Positions 63,528-64,000 of a DNA stretch of 64,000 bases are shown here, piece after piece. Both the position numbers and the translations under genes were made by a program. The DNA is from Ichthyophthirius multifiliis (taxonomy: Eukaryota > Ciliophora > Oligohymenophorea > Hymenostomatida), in the NCBI RefSeq assembly GCF_000220395.1, contig NW_004086297.1, positions 1 to 64,000 of the forward strand. Reading direction: 5' to 3'. Positions within the stretch are counted from its first letter, which is position 1. Each line of letters begins with the position of its first letter. The notes beneath the pieces are model-generated. The model saw only the letters and a program-made list of their open reading frames with translations. It ran no database searches and had not been told where the DNA came from.

Positions 63528-64000
63528 TTTTATAAATATTTTAGTGTGTTAATAAGGATGTTTAATATGTGATTAAGGAATATGTATATTAGCTGATAAA
63601 TATAATACTATAAAATATTAAGATATACCAAATTTTAGTCCACTTTCTGAATCTGAAATATCAACTTAATGTTAAAATGGATATTTTAAAAATGGGAATT
63701 CATTAAAAGATACATATACAATATGCTTTAAATGTTCTTAGCAGTGCAAAACATGTATTTCTTAAATAGAAAATTCCCAATATTAAGGAAATATATGTAG
63801 TTCATGCTTTGATAGTAGTTTTTTGATGAATTTTTAGTGTATATAGATATGTCCTGATACTCATTTTGCTAATAAAAATACTTAAAAATGTGAGATGTGT
63901 CATGAATATTGCCAAGGGTGTATAGGGAATACATCTTAAGATTGTTTAAAGTGTAAAAGTTAATATTTTGAAGTCAATTAGGTCAGTTAAAAAAGTTGTG
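60545..64000 (+). CDS. Large LamG-like, cysteine-rich secreted/surface protein (3' truncated)
   Basis: Begins MHYVYFFLIFQTIFCQS, a short signal peptide. The first ~600 residues form beta-rich modules of LamG/concanavalin type (FSNQDIVNHKAITISLWVKK; DLGIYGYSDSFGQNISIYLG; VGKIGHARIYFDS). From about 62.35 kb the protein becomes a furin-like Cys-rich repeat array: CDINCKTCLESDRSNCQSC, ECDQQKCKKCTSLSICQEC, NCHSSCLSC and MCHEYCQGCIGNTSQDCLKC. Such proteins are numerous in ciliates and sit at the cell surface or in secretory granules. Introns are seen near 61.08, 61.6-61.95, 62.48, 62.66, 63.0 and 63.46 kb. Frame breaks at an A10 run (60921-60930) and near 63.31 and 63.36 kb. The gene continues beyond the window; any transmembrane end is not visible. 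Confidence 0.78.
63483..63522. repeat. (TA)n dinucleotide array in intron
   Basis: About 40 bases of pure TA inside an intron of the cysteine-rich protein gene. Confidence 0.85.

Overview
This window looks like macronuclear DNA of an oligohymenophorean ciliate, most likely Ichthyophthirius multifiliis or a close relative. It is extremely AT-rich. Long, family-recognisable proteins appear only when TAA and TAG are read as glutamine and TGA is the sole stop. Introns are short (about 40-145 bp), AT-rich and mostly GT-AG. There are no rRNA or tRNA genes, no bacterial signals and no CRISPR array. The species name is inference; the genetic code is read directly from many independent genes.

About 28 protein genes are packed on both strands, separated by AT-rich spacers of 0.2-1.4 kb. 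0.8-8.5 kb (minus): a small protein starting MGN, then a giant PP6-regulatory (SAPS) protein with a long repetitive tail. 9.8-18.2 kb: a three-repeat Myb protein, a small membrane ORF, an Asn/Gln-rich protein, a DHHC palmitoyltransferase with a polyQ tract, a tiny eight-cysteine secreted peptide and a weak ORF. 18.9-29.8 kb: an M16-family mitochondrial protein, a Ser/Asn/Gln-rich protein, a C2-domain protein, a dynamin and a bZIP protein. 30-41 kb: an intronless THUMP-type RNA methyltransferase, a NUDIX hydrolase, two small polar proteins, an N-myristoylatable pseudokinase and an ERI1-like exonuclease. A 77-base assembly gap lies at 41.26-41.34 kb. 42.5-50.7 kb: VPS16, an LRRC45 homologue, ethanolamine-phosphate cytidylyltransferase and a zinc-knuckle protein. 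50.9-64 kb: three coiled-coil or polar proteins of unknown function, a glycerophosphodiester phosphodiesterase and the 5' part of a large cysteine-rich secreted or surface protein that runs off the window.

The genes are ordinary eukaryotic housekeeping, trafficking (dynamin, VPS16, DHHC, C2), lipid (PCYT2, GDPD), RNA (THUMP methyltransferase, ERI1, zinc knuckle) and regulatory (SAPS, Myb, bZIP) functions, mixed with low-complexity ciliate proteins. There is no operon logic and I see no dedicated new multi-gene system. The most interesting features are: (TAA)n tracts read as polyglutamine; the SAPS protein with its 18-bp coding minisatellite and very long tail; the intron-containing cysteine-rich mini-protein; a GC-AG intron in the LRRC45 homologue; paired T-run/A-run palindromes; and repeated single-base frame breaks, many in homopolymers, which most likely reflect consensus errors.

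All exon boundaries were worked out by eye from splice signals, reading frame and family resemblance. No alignment or database search was run.
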